Assembly: GCA_039621445.1 (NCBI GenBank)
Contig: CP154954.1
Location: forward strand, 45,983,847 to 46,047,846
Length of the DNA stretch: 64,000 bases
Reading direction: 5' to 3'
From: Euglena gracilis
Lineage: Eukaryota; Euglenida; Euglenophyceae; Euglenales
Below, one piece after another: positions 22,759 to 42,135 of this stretch (the stretch's first letter is position 1; each line of letters opens with the position of its first letter). Below the pieces are notes generated by a model. That model was not told where the DNA came from. It made no database searches and saw nothing but the letters and a program-made list of their open reading frames with translations. The translations under genes and the position numbers were made by a program.

Positions 22759-23206
22759 CCTCCAAAATTTGAATACTCAAAAAAACCTTAATAAACGGGG
22801 AAAAATGCACATAAAGAATAATCTTTGTGTGTGGAAAAATAGGAGCACTTCAGAAAATTTTGCAGGAACAGGTCCCCAGGAGGGGGGGGGGGTGCAGCAC
22901 GAACCCTTGGGGAAAAAAGAGGGGAAAATTCAAAAATGCGAAATCGAATACAGCAGAGGAAACATCCACACACAAAAGGGTCGCAACTTACGGGGAAATC
23001 CAGCAAAACAGAAAACCAACATTTTTTTTAAAACTATGCGAAGGTTCAGTCCAAAACGTTGGCTGTGTAAAAGGAACTGTGGTGCCAAATATATTCTTGT
23101 TCCATCAAATCACGTGAAACCTTGCTGAGAATGGCCAGAAAAGCAAAGACTGGCTGGAGACTCTTGCGCTTCCACCCTCGAAATGAGCATCCGATTCTTC
23201 ACACAC

Positions 23207-23306
23207 CTGTTGGAAGCGTGAGGGTTCCGTTAATGTTGCTGTCCCAGAAGATCACAAAATTGTTCTCGGCAACGGGTCCCAACTCCTTCCGGATTTCTTC
23301 ATCATA
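23207..23306 (-). CDS. Divergent PsaD-like unit 4, N-terminal exon
   Basis: 100 nt after GCATGCAG, phase 0 in and phase 1 out (CCAACAG|GTGTGT), the same exit phase as the PsaD N-domain exons. It reads YDEEIRKELGPVAEN then NFVIFWDSNINGTLTLPTG, which corresponds to [21 protein letters not shown] of PsaD. The PAWTVPDL...LPTFWELR and [15 protein letters not shown] parts of a normal unit are absent. Unit 4 would give a product of about 90 residues that keeps only the PsaD core. Confidence 0.82.
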
Positions 23307-24167
23307 CTGCATGCGAATAAAAATGGATTCATTGATCTGTTTGAGGAGGCTGCTGCCAAGGATTCACTTTGCAGGGGGGAAATATGCGCTAAAAGGCCCC
23401 CCCAATTATGTGCTAGCCTATGCGGGAATTGGCACTAATGCAGAAAAATATGCGGAAAATATGCGGAAAATTTTTTCCGAAACCGGGCCACATTTGGACA
23501 TGTTGAAATGACCCAAATGGCAAATCATTTCATGTGGAGTGTTTTGGGGCCGTTTCAGGCCATAACCGGCCACAATCAGCTACTTTCGGATCATTTGAGA
23601 CCGATTCTGACTACTTTTTTGGCAATTTTGGGCCATTTTCAGCAAATTAGGATGATTTTGCCACTGGCAATGGCCCAAATGACCAAAATTATACCTGATT
23701 GCCAAAAAAAAGCAAACCGAAAAAGCCAACAGTGGCCAGAAATTACCCAACATGGCCGAACACTTCCCCGGAATTTCGCAGAATGGCCAAAAATTGGCAA
23801 AATTGCCGAAAATAGCCCCCAAAACAAAAAAAATGGCCAAAAGGATCAGAAGAAATTCAAAATGGTCCCCAATGAATGCTGGCTGGACCCCCAGGAGCTG
23901 AGGTGGGGTCTGGCTTAAATTTCCTGACCCACCCACCCACCCACTCTCTCCAGGCCAAGAGCCAGTAAAAAAAAACTGGTCCCCCCAGGGGGGGGGCAGC
24001 CAATGAGTAAATGCTCGTATGTGCTGAACACAGACACGCACAACGCACACAATGCACATGCAATTGCATTTTTCACAGATTTTTAACTTTGTACAACTCA
24101 CTTGAGTGGTGCAGTAAAAACCCAGGAATGGCTGGCATTGGCATCGGGGAAAAAACTGAAAGCAAAC
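23307..24167. other. Intron with GGCCAAAA-rich degenerate sequence
   Basis: 23450-23870 is a degenerate repeat of AAATGGCCAAAATTGGC-type words, the same vocabulary as 63.1-63.9 kb and many element interiors. No coding supported. Confidence 0.55.
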
Positions 24168-24221
24168 CTTGCTGTACTTTGCCAACTTCTCACCAGTCTC
24201 AGAAAACATAGCCACAGCACC
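24168..24221 (-). CDS. psaD: Polyprotein linker exon between units 3 and 4
   Basis: 54 nt after CTCACAG: GAVAMFSETGEKLAKYSK, phase 0 in and out (AGCAAG|GTTTGC). The decapeptide AMFSETGEKL keeps M, G and K of the linker consensus with S in place of A. It is longer than the other linker exons (46 nt, phase-1 exit) and joins in frame to YDEEIRK of unit 4. The linker exon thus co-evolved with the different start of that unit. Confidence 0.85.
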
Positions 24222-27005
<2,784 letters not shown>

Positions 27006-27229
27006 TTACCGACCCCCAGAGGGGGGGGGTTGGGTCACTCCACTCTTTGAAAAACCAGTCAATCACTGTTTTTGGGAAACCAGTCAATCACTACCCTCCC
27101 CCCCGGGGGGGGAGGGGTTGAAAACCTCTCATTTTTGGCTCGAAAACAGGTTTTCCGGGTCCAGGAGGCCAAAAAAAACATGCTTGCGGGAAAAAATAGT
27201 TTCGATTTTTCAACTTTTTTGACCATTGA

Positions 27230-27545
27230 GTCAAATCAGGCCAAAACTGTACAAAATGGCCAAAATTGGCCGAAAAATGGCTGTAACTCGGGCTGGGCGG
27301 GGAGTTGCAAGGAAATGAAAATACTCTTAGATAGGGCATTTTAAGGGCTTCATTTTTGCTCTCCGGACATTTCCTTTATGAAGCCAAATCGAGGAAAATG
27401 TCCGGAGAGCAAAAATGAAGCCCTTGAAATGCCCTATCCAACCATGGTTTATTTTCCCCCCAACTCTTGGTGTAGCCCGAGTTACGGCCATTTTTCGGCC
27501 AATTTTGACCCATTTCAGGGGTTGTTTTGGGCCGTTTTCGGGGTC
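27230..27545. mobile_element. Foldback with GATAGGGCATTT arms
   Basis: Inverted arms of about 44 bp (27331-27374 and 27395-27438) carrying GGGCTTCATTTTTGCTCTCC, around a 20-bp loop. Outside them ATGGCTGTAACTCGGGCTG and its inverse CAGCCC.GAGTTACGGCCAT extend the pairing. The motif GTAACTCGGGCTGGGCGG is also at 3703 in the 2.8-4.0-kb element. Confidence 0.75.
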
Positions 27546-28424
27546 AAAAAAAAACAATGTTTCCAAAATATCTCGGAAATGAAGCAAAATCAATTGCGGA
27601 GACATTTTGGAAGAAATGCAAAAAAATCGATGTTTGGCTCAAAAAAACGGCCCAAAATGCGCGTTTTGGGCCGCAAAGGCGCGCCAGAACACAGGCCAGG
27701 CGTGTCGGCGGCCAAAACGGCAAATGTGGGGTGATAGAGGGCCTCCGGGGGTGCGTTTCATCAAACCGACATTTCCGGAAATAATGTACGTTTTCTCGAG
27801 ATACTTTTGAAAAATTGATTTTTGGACCATTTTTGGACCCCGGCGAGTCGGCAGAGTCGGAAGAGGGGGGGGGGGGTGAATCAGGGATGGATGGGAAACC
27901 TTGAGGGGGGGGGTGTCGGACCCCCCTCCTACCTCGAAACTGAGGGGGGGGCCGAAATTTTTTCGATTTCATGGACGGGCAAAGGGCCGGAAATTGGGTC
28001 GGAATCGGTCAAAAAACCCTGATTTTTCTTTGAAAATCGATCCAAAAATGCTCATTTTTTGAAATTTTTTTGAACATGTTTTTGGGGGGAAACACCAACA
28101 CATCAAAAAATGGGCAATATGGCCAAAAGTCAGCAAAAGGGGTGTTTTTTGCTCATTTTCCGGCGCGCAGCGCCGGAAGAAAATTTTCTGCTATTTTTGG
28201 CACCTGTCAAGGAGGGGGGGGTGGGGCGCCCGGACCCCCCCTCCCAACATCTAGGGGGGGGGGGGTGGTCCGGGGGGGGGGGGGGGGGGTGGTCGGGACC
28301 CCCCCCCCTACCACCTACCTCAATTCCGGAGGGCTTCCCATCCATCCCTGGGGTGAATCCTACCCAGTTTGAAAACCCCTTCGCGGCTGAATAACAGGGC
28401 CTGGCGGGGAATTGGGGGTCAAAG

Positions 28425-28665
28425 GGAGGTGATTCGGAAACTAGAAATCCAGTCGCTCGCGACTGAAAGAAAAATCCAGGAACCGGGCCAGGATCATGGT
28501 GTTAATCCGCTGGTTCTCGAGGTGGCCCCGACCCGGGGGGGGGGGGGTCGGGGGGGGGTCGGGGGGGGGGGGGGGGGGGCTGACCCCCCCTTTTTGGTTT
28601 TGGGGAAGCTTCACTTCTATCCATAAAGTGATAAGAGCGAAGCGACCCCCCTGCCACCTACCTCA
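28425..28665. repeat. Dispersed repeat with GTGATTCGGAAACTAGAAAT
   Basis: Starts GTGATTCGGAAACTAGAAAT and CCAGTCGCTCGCGACTG and ends AAAGTGATAAGAGCGAAGCG. The same two ends are at 40217-40375 with a different, shorter G-run middle. Confidence 0.75.
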
Positions 28666-29690
<1,025 letters not shown>

Positions 29691-29735
29691 CCGAAGTTCC
29701 CAGAACGTGGGCAACTGTGTGGCGATCTCCTTCGC
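29691..29735 (-). CDS. psaD: PsaD polyprotein, unit 3, 15-codon exon
   Basis: [15 protein letters not shown], phase 0 on both sides (CTCCAG|GCGAAG ... CTTCGG|GTTTGT). The same exon is at 36.4 kb and 47.15 kb, and is fused to the previous one at 10.7 kb. It is part of an N-terminal extension not found in plant or cyanobacterial PsaD as I know them. Confidence 0.88.
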
Positions 29736-30123
29736 CTGGAGCGGAGGGAATAACGAGCACCAAAAACAAACACACAAAAAGAGGATATGGTCATAAAGAG
29801 AGCCGGTTTTCGGCAAATCTGAGACCAGTGTGAGAGCATTTTTTTTTAATTTGTGGCCCTTGCTGTTTCCCACCCAGGCAAATGACATGGTCAACATGGG
29901 GTGGCTGGCGTATGATCCCAGCTTCAAACAATGTATGTGTATGTTGGCAACCCCTGACAACGCTGGCTGTGGAGGCAATGGCTTGGTCAAGGTGGGCTAA
30001 AAACGCAAACATGACCTAAAATTGCCACCTGTGGGCCAAAGGAAGCCCCTAAAATTGCGTGTTAAGCAATGGCATGGTCCAGACAGGTTCCAAAATTAAA
30101 ACATTTCTTCAGGAAAATGATCC

Positions 30124-30830
30124 AAAAGGCGCATTTTTTGCCTGATTTTTTCACATATGGCACAAAGTGGGGCCCCCATACCCTAGGTATGGGGGGGGTA
30201 TGGGGGGGGGTATGGGGGGGGTATGGGGGGGGTATGGGGGGGGGTATGGGGGGGGGTATGGGGGGGGGGGTATGGGGGGGGTATGGGGGTATGGGGGAAG
30301 GGTTTGGAGATGTTGTTGATGAGGTTTATGGCCCCTGGAACACTTGCATAAAGCGCGATTTGGCCACAAAAAAAATCGGTAGACAAGGGGTGAGGTTATT
30401 TTTTTTGCCGGGGGGGGGGCGGGGGGGGGCGAGAGCCCCCCCCCCCGGGCACTCGAACAGTTGCATACGTCCCGCGATTTGACCGCAAAGCGCGATTTGG
30501 CCACAAAAACAGATCGGTAGACAAGGATGAGGTTATTTTTTTGCCGGGGGGGGTCCGGGGGGGGGCGGGGGAGCCCCCCCCCCCCGGGCACTCGAACAGG
30601 TGCATACGTCCCGCGGTTTGGCCACAAAAGGGTCCAGGAGGCCAAAAAAAACGCTTCTGGGCAAAAAAAAATTTTGGGGTATGGGGGGGGTGTGGGGGGG
30701 GGGGTTGTGGGGGGGGTGGGGGTGCGGGGGGGTATGGGGGGGTATGGGGGGGGTATGGGGTATGGGGGGGGTATGGGGGCCCCACTTTGTGCCATGACTC
30801 GATTTTTTGGGGCAAAATGCGCATTTTGGG
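30124..30830. mobile_element. Foldback with TATGGGGGG arrays
   Basis: Outer arms include GGCACAAAGTGGGGCCCCCA (30160) and its inverse TGGGGGCCCCACTTTGTGCC (30776). Just inside lie arrays of TATGGGGGGG (30186-30300 and 30677-30780) with strong potential for G-quadruplex formation. Between them a unit of about 150 bp (GATTTGGCCACAAAAA ... GCACTCGAACAG) is tandemly duplicated. Confidence 0.75.
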
Positions 30831-31236
30831 ATGTTCGGTGTTTTGCAAATACAAAAAAATGCAAAAAATGAGCATTTTGATGTGGTTTTCAAAGAAAATA
30901 CGAAAATATGTTAGATAAGAATTTTGGTCCACAAAACTGGCCTGCTCCAGTTTTGAGCCCCCCCCTGAAACCCAAAATTTTCCAGCGGTTTGAAAAAAAA
31001 TTTCGACGTACCGACCTGGGGGGGTCGCTTTCCAAAGAGGCAGTCACTTTCCATTTTCCAAAGAGGCAGTCACCCACTCCCTGACCTGGGGGGGGGGGTG
31101 CCACTCAGCCAAAAATGGCCAAAAAGCAAAAGATTTTGATCAAAAATTCAAAAACTTTTCTGGTACCTTTGGTGCTGGGCGTCCACTTTCGTCCAATCCC
31201 CACCTCAATGCTGATGGGCTTCCCATCTATCCATGG

Positions 31237-31787
31237 CAGGGGTTTTTTAAAGACCGGGGGGGGGGGTCGGCACCCACCCACCCATCCCTTGGGGGGGGGA
31301 CCATGCTTGTGCTTACCAACAGGGGGGGGAGGGGGTGGGTGGTGCTATAGGGTGCCTGCCCCTAGCAGGCACAACCCCCCCCCCGGGGGGATAGGGTCCG
31401 GGGGGACCCAAAAAATTTTCATTGAACATGGCCTTTTCCGGGCCCCCAGCGCCGGGGTCGGAGGGGGGTGCCTGGTAGGGGCAGGCACTCCGCAAAACCC
31501 CACCCCGCCTGGGGGGGTCAGATCGGGTGCTATGGGGGGCCTGTCCCCAGCCCCCCCCCCCCGGTGGGGTAGGCACCCTACTAAGCAAAAGCCCGGGGGA
31601 GGGGGGGGGGGTCCCGGGGGACCCACCCACTTTTGCCCGAAAATAGCACCCTTTTCAAAGTTTTCGGCGCCGAAAAAGATATACCCACCAGCCCCTTCCC
31701 CCCCCCCCCCCGGGGTCCAAGGGACCCCCCCCCCCTACCCCCCCCCCCCAGGGGGAGGGGGTCCAAGAGTAAAAAAAAAAACCCCTG
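31237..31787. mobile_element. CAGGGGTTTTTTAAAG-family element, exact 8-bp TSD
   Basis: 551 bp, CAGGGGTTTTTTAAAGACC at the left and GTAAAAAAAAAAACCCCTG at the right, flanked by ATCCATGG at 31229-31236 and 31788-31795. It contains a CATGCTTG-family element (about 31303-31596) inserted inside. The sibling at 38.0 kb lacks that insertion (294 bp). Confidence 0.92.
31303..31596. mobile_element. CATGCTTG-family element nested in the 31.2-kb element
   Basis: CATGCTTGTGCTTACCAAC on the left, CTACTAAGCAAAAGCCCG on the right, with the family GGTGCCTGCCCCTAGCAGGC block. G-runs on both sides make the duplication unreadable. Confidence 0.7.
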
Positions 31788-32288
31788 ATCCATGGGTCCA
31801 CTTGAGTCATGGCGTAAAATGGAGTCTCCACAATACCCCCTACGATATCGCCACATGCCCCCAGAACCAAAATAACAAGATCCTTTATCTGTGAAACTTG
31901 GGGCATCCCAACACCAAACGTTCCCGGACACACCCCACAGTGCTCCACACTTATGTGATGGGGCTCACAAGGGACGCAGTTTTTAAGACGGGGAACTCCC
32001 CCAAAATTGGACCATCTGAGGGCATTTCCCAAAAAAATCTCGGCGCTTTGTGCCGAAACCCACACTTGGGCATCTGGCCCGTTCCCCCCTGGGGGAGGGG
32101 GGGGGGCGGCCCCGAACCCACCCACCCACCCTTCTTCTTCTGACTTAAAAGGCTGCAGGGGCGCCCTGTTTAGCCCACCCTGTTTTTGAATATGGGCGAA
32201 AAAAGGTGGAAAATTCATTTGCTCAAGAATTCATTTTGGTCAATTCTGCCAAAACTCGATTGCACAAAACACCCTTGAAACAACGAAC

Positions 32289-32347
32289 CTTGGCAACAGC
32301 TGCTGTGTTCTTCAAAGCATCCGACAGATTGGGCACCGTCCACGCAG
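32289..32347 (-). CDS. psaD: PsaD polyprotein, unit 3, 20-codon exon
   Basis: 59 nt between TTGCACAG and GCCAAG|GTTCGT. With the C from the linker exon it reads PAWTVPNLSDALKNTAAVAK. It starts the mature PsaD after the linker. The Pro codon is split by the intron, and the same split occurs at 13.7/10.8 kb and 39.8/38.7 kb. Confidence 0.9.
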
Positions 32348-32449
32348 CTGTGCAATGAGAAGCAGTTGTCAAAATGCATGGAGAGTTGACCAACCCGAGG
32401 GTCTCAGAGCGCCCTGGAGTGCCTCCCCCTGGTGGAGTCATTCAAATCA

Positions 32450-33693
<1,244 letters not shown>

Positions 33694-33883
33694 TTTCTCA
33701 GGGAAGACGCCGTCCTTCGGGTGCAGGTACTGCACCTCCCCATTGGGGAACACCCGGAAGATCTGGAAGTTCTCAATGCGGGGCTTGAAAGCCGTCCGCA
33801 GCTGGGCCCCCAGGGCCAGGCACTGCTCCTTGCGGGCGAAAAAAAAAAGATGTTCTCCCCCTCCTCCATCTCCGCTGCAACAC
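33694..33883 (-). CDS. psaD: PsaD polyprotein, unit 2, central exon with +2 frameshift
   Basis: 190 nt instead of 188. After GENI the TTTTATTTTGCC of other units is replaced by a run of ten T then CGCC, two nt too long, so [11 protein letters not shown] and the rest fall out of frame. Everything else, including borders (CCCAG and GAGAAA|GTGTGT) and codon identity, is conserved. Either an A/T-run sequencing error or a real lesion in this unit. Confidence 0.85.
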
Positions 33884-36374
<2,491 letters not shown>

Positions 36375-36419
36375 CCGAAGTTCCCAGAAAGTGGGCAGTT
36401 GGGTGGCGATCCCCTTAGC
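36375..36419 (-). CDS. psaD: PsaD polyprotein, unit 2, 15-codon exon
   Basis: [27 protein letters not shown] ... CTTCGG|GTGTGA, phase 0. One substitution (G for E) from unit 3. Confidence 0.87.
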
Positions 36420-37317
36420 CTGGAAAAGAGGAGCAAAGAACATCCAGCAGGGGAGGGCAAGGCAAAAAAAAATGTGCAAATGCACAATCTTCAAACCACA
36501 ATTGAATCCCTTTTAATCTCTTTGATGTTTTCTGAAAAATCACCCCCCTTGTCCAACACACAGCGTTGTTCAAGGAAAATGGAGGTGTCACTGACACATC
36601 TTGCCAAAAACATTGTACTCCAATAGAAAACACCAGTGACATTGGGGGGGGTGTTGATAAAAAAAATCCTCAGGAACCCCCTGAACCCCATTTTCCAACA
36701 TTTCGGCTATTTTTTCTTCTTCAAAAAATCCCACTTCTTCTTCTTCTTTTCTTCTTCTTCAAAAAGTCCCATTTCTTTGGTATTGAAACCCCCAGAAACC
36801 ACCAAAGCATATTGGCTTGATATTAAATACGAGACAGAAATTTCCACCATTGAGGGGTCAATCCCAAGCACCACACACAAGGATGGGTACAAACCCCAGG
36901 GTTTACGGAATATCCAACTGGGGTTTTCCATACAGAGTTGGGCCAGTGTCACATACTCGAGGATTCCCACAAATTCGTGCTGATGACCCTTGATTCTGGG
37001 TCGTGATCATTTGACTAATTGAGCCACCAAAAAAGTGTCCGTTTTTTCACATTTCCTGAGCAAATCAGCAATATACGTTTTCAATGCAATGCAATTTTTT
37101 TTTGCAGCAGTTTGTGGCATTTTGCAGGGTTTCAGAATATCACAAAAAAACATTTTCTGAAAGATGGTGCAGGTCAAGCTGTTGGCCATTTTTCGACTAA
37201 ATTTGTCAAAAACTTTGGGCCATGGATCAATTTTGTCTGTGTTGGCCATGATGGTCAATCATTGTCGTCAATCATTACTGGCCCAATGTGGCCAATTTTG
37301 GAATACGCATTAAACCC

Positions 37318-37662
37318 CCTCCACTTATAACCCCCCCCCTCGGGCCGACCAACTAAACCGGGACTTATAAACCCCCCCCTTCGAGGAAGAAAAATGAAAA
37401 CCGCCGGGGACGATTTTTTCGGCTGCAAACCACCCTAAAACTGTTTTTTTGGCAATTTTTTGAGATCGACCATCATCAAAAAAAATGCCATTTTTGACCA
37501 AATTTGCAAAAAAAATTGCCAATTTGGGAGGGTTTCGGGGTCATTTTGGGGGTTCGGCTTTTCACCAACAATTCCGGGACTTATAACCCCCCCCTTTGGC
37601 CGGCCAACCAAACCGGATCCTACTAACCGCGGGGGGTTTATAAGTGGGGGGGGTTTACCGAG
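37318..37662. mobile_element. Foldback with CCACTTATAACCCCCC ends
   Basis: CCACTTATAACCCCCCCCCT at the left and GGGGGTTTATAAGTGGGGG at the right. Internal second pair ACTTATAAACCCCCCCC / CGGGACTTATAACCCC. The part GGATCCTACTAACC..GGGG is also at 7856 in inverted form. No duplication seen. Confidence 0.65.
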
Positions 37663-38003
37663 GGGGGGGGGGGATTGAAGCTGGATAAAATTAGAACCGG
37701 CAAAATTGGAAGCCGAAAAAATTGGTGCCAAACCTGAAACGGCCCGGAAAAAATTGGCAGGTTTTGTTGGCAAGATGACTGGAAAAAGGGTGATTTTGAA
37801 AATTTTGAGGCAGGATTTTCAAAAGGAACACAAAATCCAACGCTTGGTTGATTGGCATTGTCGTGAAACTCAACCTGTGTTACACAAATATACGTGTGGG
37901 GGGGGGGAGATGGGATTTCTATAAACCAAATTTGGGCAAGCTGGAGTCAGAGGTTTTTTTGAACCCATCCACCCACCCCCTGATCCCGGGTCAATATTGG
38001 AAT

Positions 38004-38297
38004 CAGGGGTTTTTTAAAGACCGGGGGGGGGAGGGGGGGCTCCCCCCCCACCCACCCACCCCCCTGGGGGGGGGCCGGGGGGGGGGGGAGGGGGGTCCGG
38101 GGGACCCACAAAAAATGGCCGAAAAATCGCGAAAAGTGCTAAAAATAGAATTTTTTCGGCGCCTGCGGCGCCGAAAAGTATATCCCACCCCCCTCCGGGG
38201 GGGACCCCCCCCCGGGGGGGGGGAGGGGGTCCGGCGGACCCACCCACCCTACCCCCCCTCTCACCCCCCCGGGGGTCCAAACTTAAAAAAATCCCTG
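38004..38297. mobile_element. CAGGGGTTTTTTAAAG-family element, exact 8-bp TSD
   Basis: 294 bp, CAGGGGTTTTTTAAAGACC / ACTTAAAAAAATCCCTG, with ATTGGAAT at 37996-38003 and 38298-38305. It has a central TCGGCGCCTGCGGCGCCGA hairpin. It is the uninterrupted sibling of 31237-31787. Confidence 0.93.
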
Positions 38298-38677
38298 ATT
38301 GGAATCCAAAAAATTTTGGTGCTTAACATAACGCACAAAACTTTGCCATATTTTGGCAAAAAAAAAACAGGTTGATTTCGAGGGGAAGAGGGGGGTGATT
38401 TCTGGCATCATTACACCATTGCCCATCTCCCCCCAGGGCGTGAAAAAAATGTGTTTTGAGATTTTAATTTTTGACCCTGCTTCATCCCCAGACCGGCCAT
38501 AAGCCGTCCCTGAGGGAAAGGGCGGTCCTTGACGAAAAAAAGCATCTCGTCCCTTGTGGCCTTCCCAGCCGGGGGAAGGGAAGGGCAGCCGGGGGAAGGG
38601 AAGGGGGGCCAGTGAATGCTGAAGCACATGATCGATGCCCATATTTTGTGCGTGCTTCACACTGAGGAAAATGAAAC

Positions 38678-38736
38678 CTTGGCAACAGCTGAAGTGTTCT
38701 TCAAAGCATCAGCCAAATCGGGCACGGTCCACGCAG
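38678..38736 (-). CDS. psaD: PsaD polyprotein, unit 2, 20-codon exon
   Basis: 59 nt between TGCACAG and [32 protein letters not shown] once the split Pro codon is completed. Same borders and phase as 32289-32347. Confidence 0.9.
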
Positions 38737-39792
38737 CTGTGCAGGGGAGAGAGAAAAGCAGCAACATCAAAAAGAAAAGAATCCAGAGTGCCGCTTAAGC
38801 GAAAGGGCAGCCAGAGGATTTTTAAGATCTGGACTGCCTCCCCCCCCTCCCGGGCATCGGAGGACCCACTTTTGAGGGTCAATTTTAGGGACCAAAAAAT
38901 ATTACATGCATTATGTATAATAGAATCCTCACCCGGCCTGTAACTCAGGCTCATAGATTCAGTTAATGACGCTGGGGGGGGGGGACTTTTTTCTGAAAAC
39001 CAAAAGCCACCCACCCATTAGCCGACCAATCACCCACCCACCCAAAATCCAGCCAAAATCGGTCCAAAACCCTTCCAAAAATTCCGGCCGGACCCCCCAC
39101 CACCTGCCTCATGTCTGCGGAGCTTCTTCCCATGCAACCCTGGGTCCCCCCCACCCACCCAGCCCAACACGGGACTCCCCGCCATGCTTGTGCTTACCAA
39201 CCGGGGGGGGGGGGGAGGGGGAGGTTGCTATTAGGGTTGCCTGCCCTAGCAGGCACCCCCCGGTGGGGGGGGGATAGGGGGGATAGGGGTCCGGGCCGGA
39301 CCCAGAAATATTTTTCATTGAAATGGCCTTTTCCGGCGCCTTTGGCGCCGGGGTCGGAGGGGGGTGCCTGCTAGGGGCAGGCACCCCCCAAAACCCTACC
39401 CCCCCCCCGGGGGGGTCGGATCGGGTGCTATGGGTGCCTGCCCCTAGCACCCCCCCCCCGTGGGGTAGGTACCCGACTAAGCGCAAGCCTGCTCCCCGCC
39501 CAGGGGGGGGGGGAGGGAAGCCCCAAAAATCGGGCCGTCCCAGGGCGTTTCCCATAAAAAATTTCGGTCCTTTGCACCGAAACCCATGCCTGGGCAAAAA
39601 TCTGACCCGTGGCGCACCCCCGGGGGGGGGGGGGGCCAGCGGTCCAGTCCAAAATAATGCATAATGCATGGTTGGAGAAGGTTGCACGAAAGCATGAGAA
39701 AAAGAAAAAGAGACAATCCAAATTCCACAACCATTTTTGATGAGAAACTAGCTCCAACCAGATTCAATTACGGGGGGAACTGCTGCACATAC
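38737..39792. other. Intron (unit 2)
   Basis: Contains the CATGCTTG element 39183-39491 and G/C runs. No coding supported. Confidence 0.5.
39183..39491. mobile_element. CATGCTTG-family element, exact 8-bp TSD
   Basis: 309 bp, CATGCTTGTGCTTACCAACC / CGACTAAGCGCAAGCCTG, flanked by CTCCCCGC at 39175-39182 and 39492-39499. The core has GGCGCCTTTGGCGCC and GTGCCTGCTAGGGGCAGGCA. It is the best-preserved member in this orientation. Confidence 0.93.
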
Positions 39793-39838
39793 GTTTTGCT
39801 GCCTTCTCACCAGTTTCAGCAAACATGGCCACAGCGCC
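39793..39838 (-). CDS. psaD: Polyprotein linker exon between units 1 and 2
   Basis: 46 nt after [22 protein letters not shown], then AAAAC|GTATGT. Peptide identical to the U2/U3 linker, with synonymous differences, so the protein sequence of the cleavage linker appears selected. Confidence 0.92.
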
Positions 39839-41343
<1,505 letters not shown>

Positions 41344-41394
41344 TCAGTATTATATATGGCCAGAGCACACCCCAAGCGCTTTTGGCGCCGGGGG

Positions 41395-42135
41395 CAGGGT
41401 TCGATATAAGGACAGGTCGGGGGGTCCAGACCCCCCTTTGGGCCAGGAGAGGGGGGGGGAGGCAGGGTTCGATATAAGGAGAGGGGGGGGGTCTGGACCC
41501 CCCCCCTGGGGGCCAGGAGGGGGGTGGGGGGGACACCACCCCCCCCACCTGAACAGTGGTGCGAAAATTTTTGACACCCCAAAACGACCAAAAGTGCCAT
41601 TTTGGGCACTTTTGGGCAAAAATTGGCCAAAAATGCAAAAAATTTTCGGCGCAAAGCGCTGGAGGGAAAAATTGACCCTTGTTGGGGGGGGGGTCCGGGT
41701 ACCCCCCCCCCAGGGTCGGTCCGGACCTCCCATGCAGGGGGGGGGGGGGGTGGTCGGTACCCCCCCTGCGGGCCAGGAGGGGGGGGGACACCCCCCCACC
41801 TAAACCATGTACGCCCTCCTCATATGGAACCCTGGGGGGAGGACCCCCCCACCGAAACAGTAGCCTGGTCCGGGTGACAGAAATTTTTGACCCCCCAAAA
41901 CGACCAAAAGTGCCATTTTGGGAACTTTTGGGGCAAAAATTTGCCAAAAATGCAAAAAAAATTCGGCGCGAAGCGATGGAGGAAAAAATTGACCCTTTTG
42001 GGGGGGTCCCGGGTACCCCCAGGGTCGGTCCAGACCCCCCTGGCAGGTGGGGGGGGGGGGGGGGTCCGGAGCGGGCAGGGGGGGGGGGACAACCCCCCAC
42101 CCAAACCCCGTACGCCCTCCTTATATCAAACCATG
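41395..42135. mobile_element. CAGGGTTCGATATAAG-family MITE (outer), TSD GCCGGGGG
   Basis: CAGGGTTCGATATAAGGACA at the left, CTTATATCAAACCATG at the right (last bases changed), GCCGGGGG at 41387-41394 and 42136-42143. Interrupted near its left end by a second member (41463-41834). Without it the element is about 361 bp. Confidence 0.9.
41463..41834. mobile_element. CAGGGTTCGATATAAG-family MITE (inner), TSD GGGGGAGG
   Basis: 372 bp, CAGGGTTCGATATAAGGAGA ... CTCATATGGAACCCTG, flanked by GGGGGAGG at 41455-41462 and 41835-41842. It inserted into a member of its own family. Confidence 0.92.

Larger units (their letters stand above)
17266..23206. other. Large intron (5.9 kb) inside unit 4
   Basis: Longest interval between neighbouring psaD exons. 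It contains two CAGGGTTCGATATAAG MITEs (18.3, 21.9 kb), a 289-bp duplicated segment (19.93 and 22.47 kb), the 20821-21107 element, ATTGCGGAAA and TTATCCGTAA simple arrays, and many ACCAGTCAGTCAC and GGCGCC-hairpin motifs. The phases of the flanking exons (1 and 1) join directly, so no further exon is required. Confidence 0.55.
29736..32288. other. Intron (unit 3)
   Basis: Contains the G-tract foldback 30124-30830, the internal duplication at 30347-30640 and the TSD-flanked element 31237-31787 with a nested CATGCTTG member. No coding supported. Confidence 0.5.
36420..38677. other. Intron (unit 2)
   Basis: Contains a TTCTTC microsatellite (36715-36765), the foldback 37318-37662 and the TSD element 38004-38297. 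38470-38620 has a small inverted repeat (GGGAAGGGAAGGGCAGCCGG) with G-runs. No coding supported. Confidence 0.5.
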
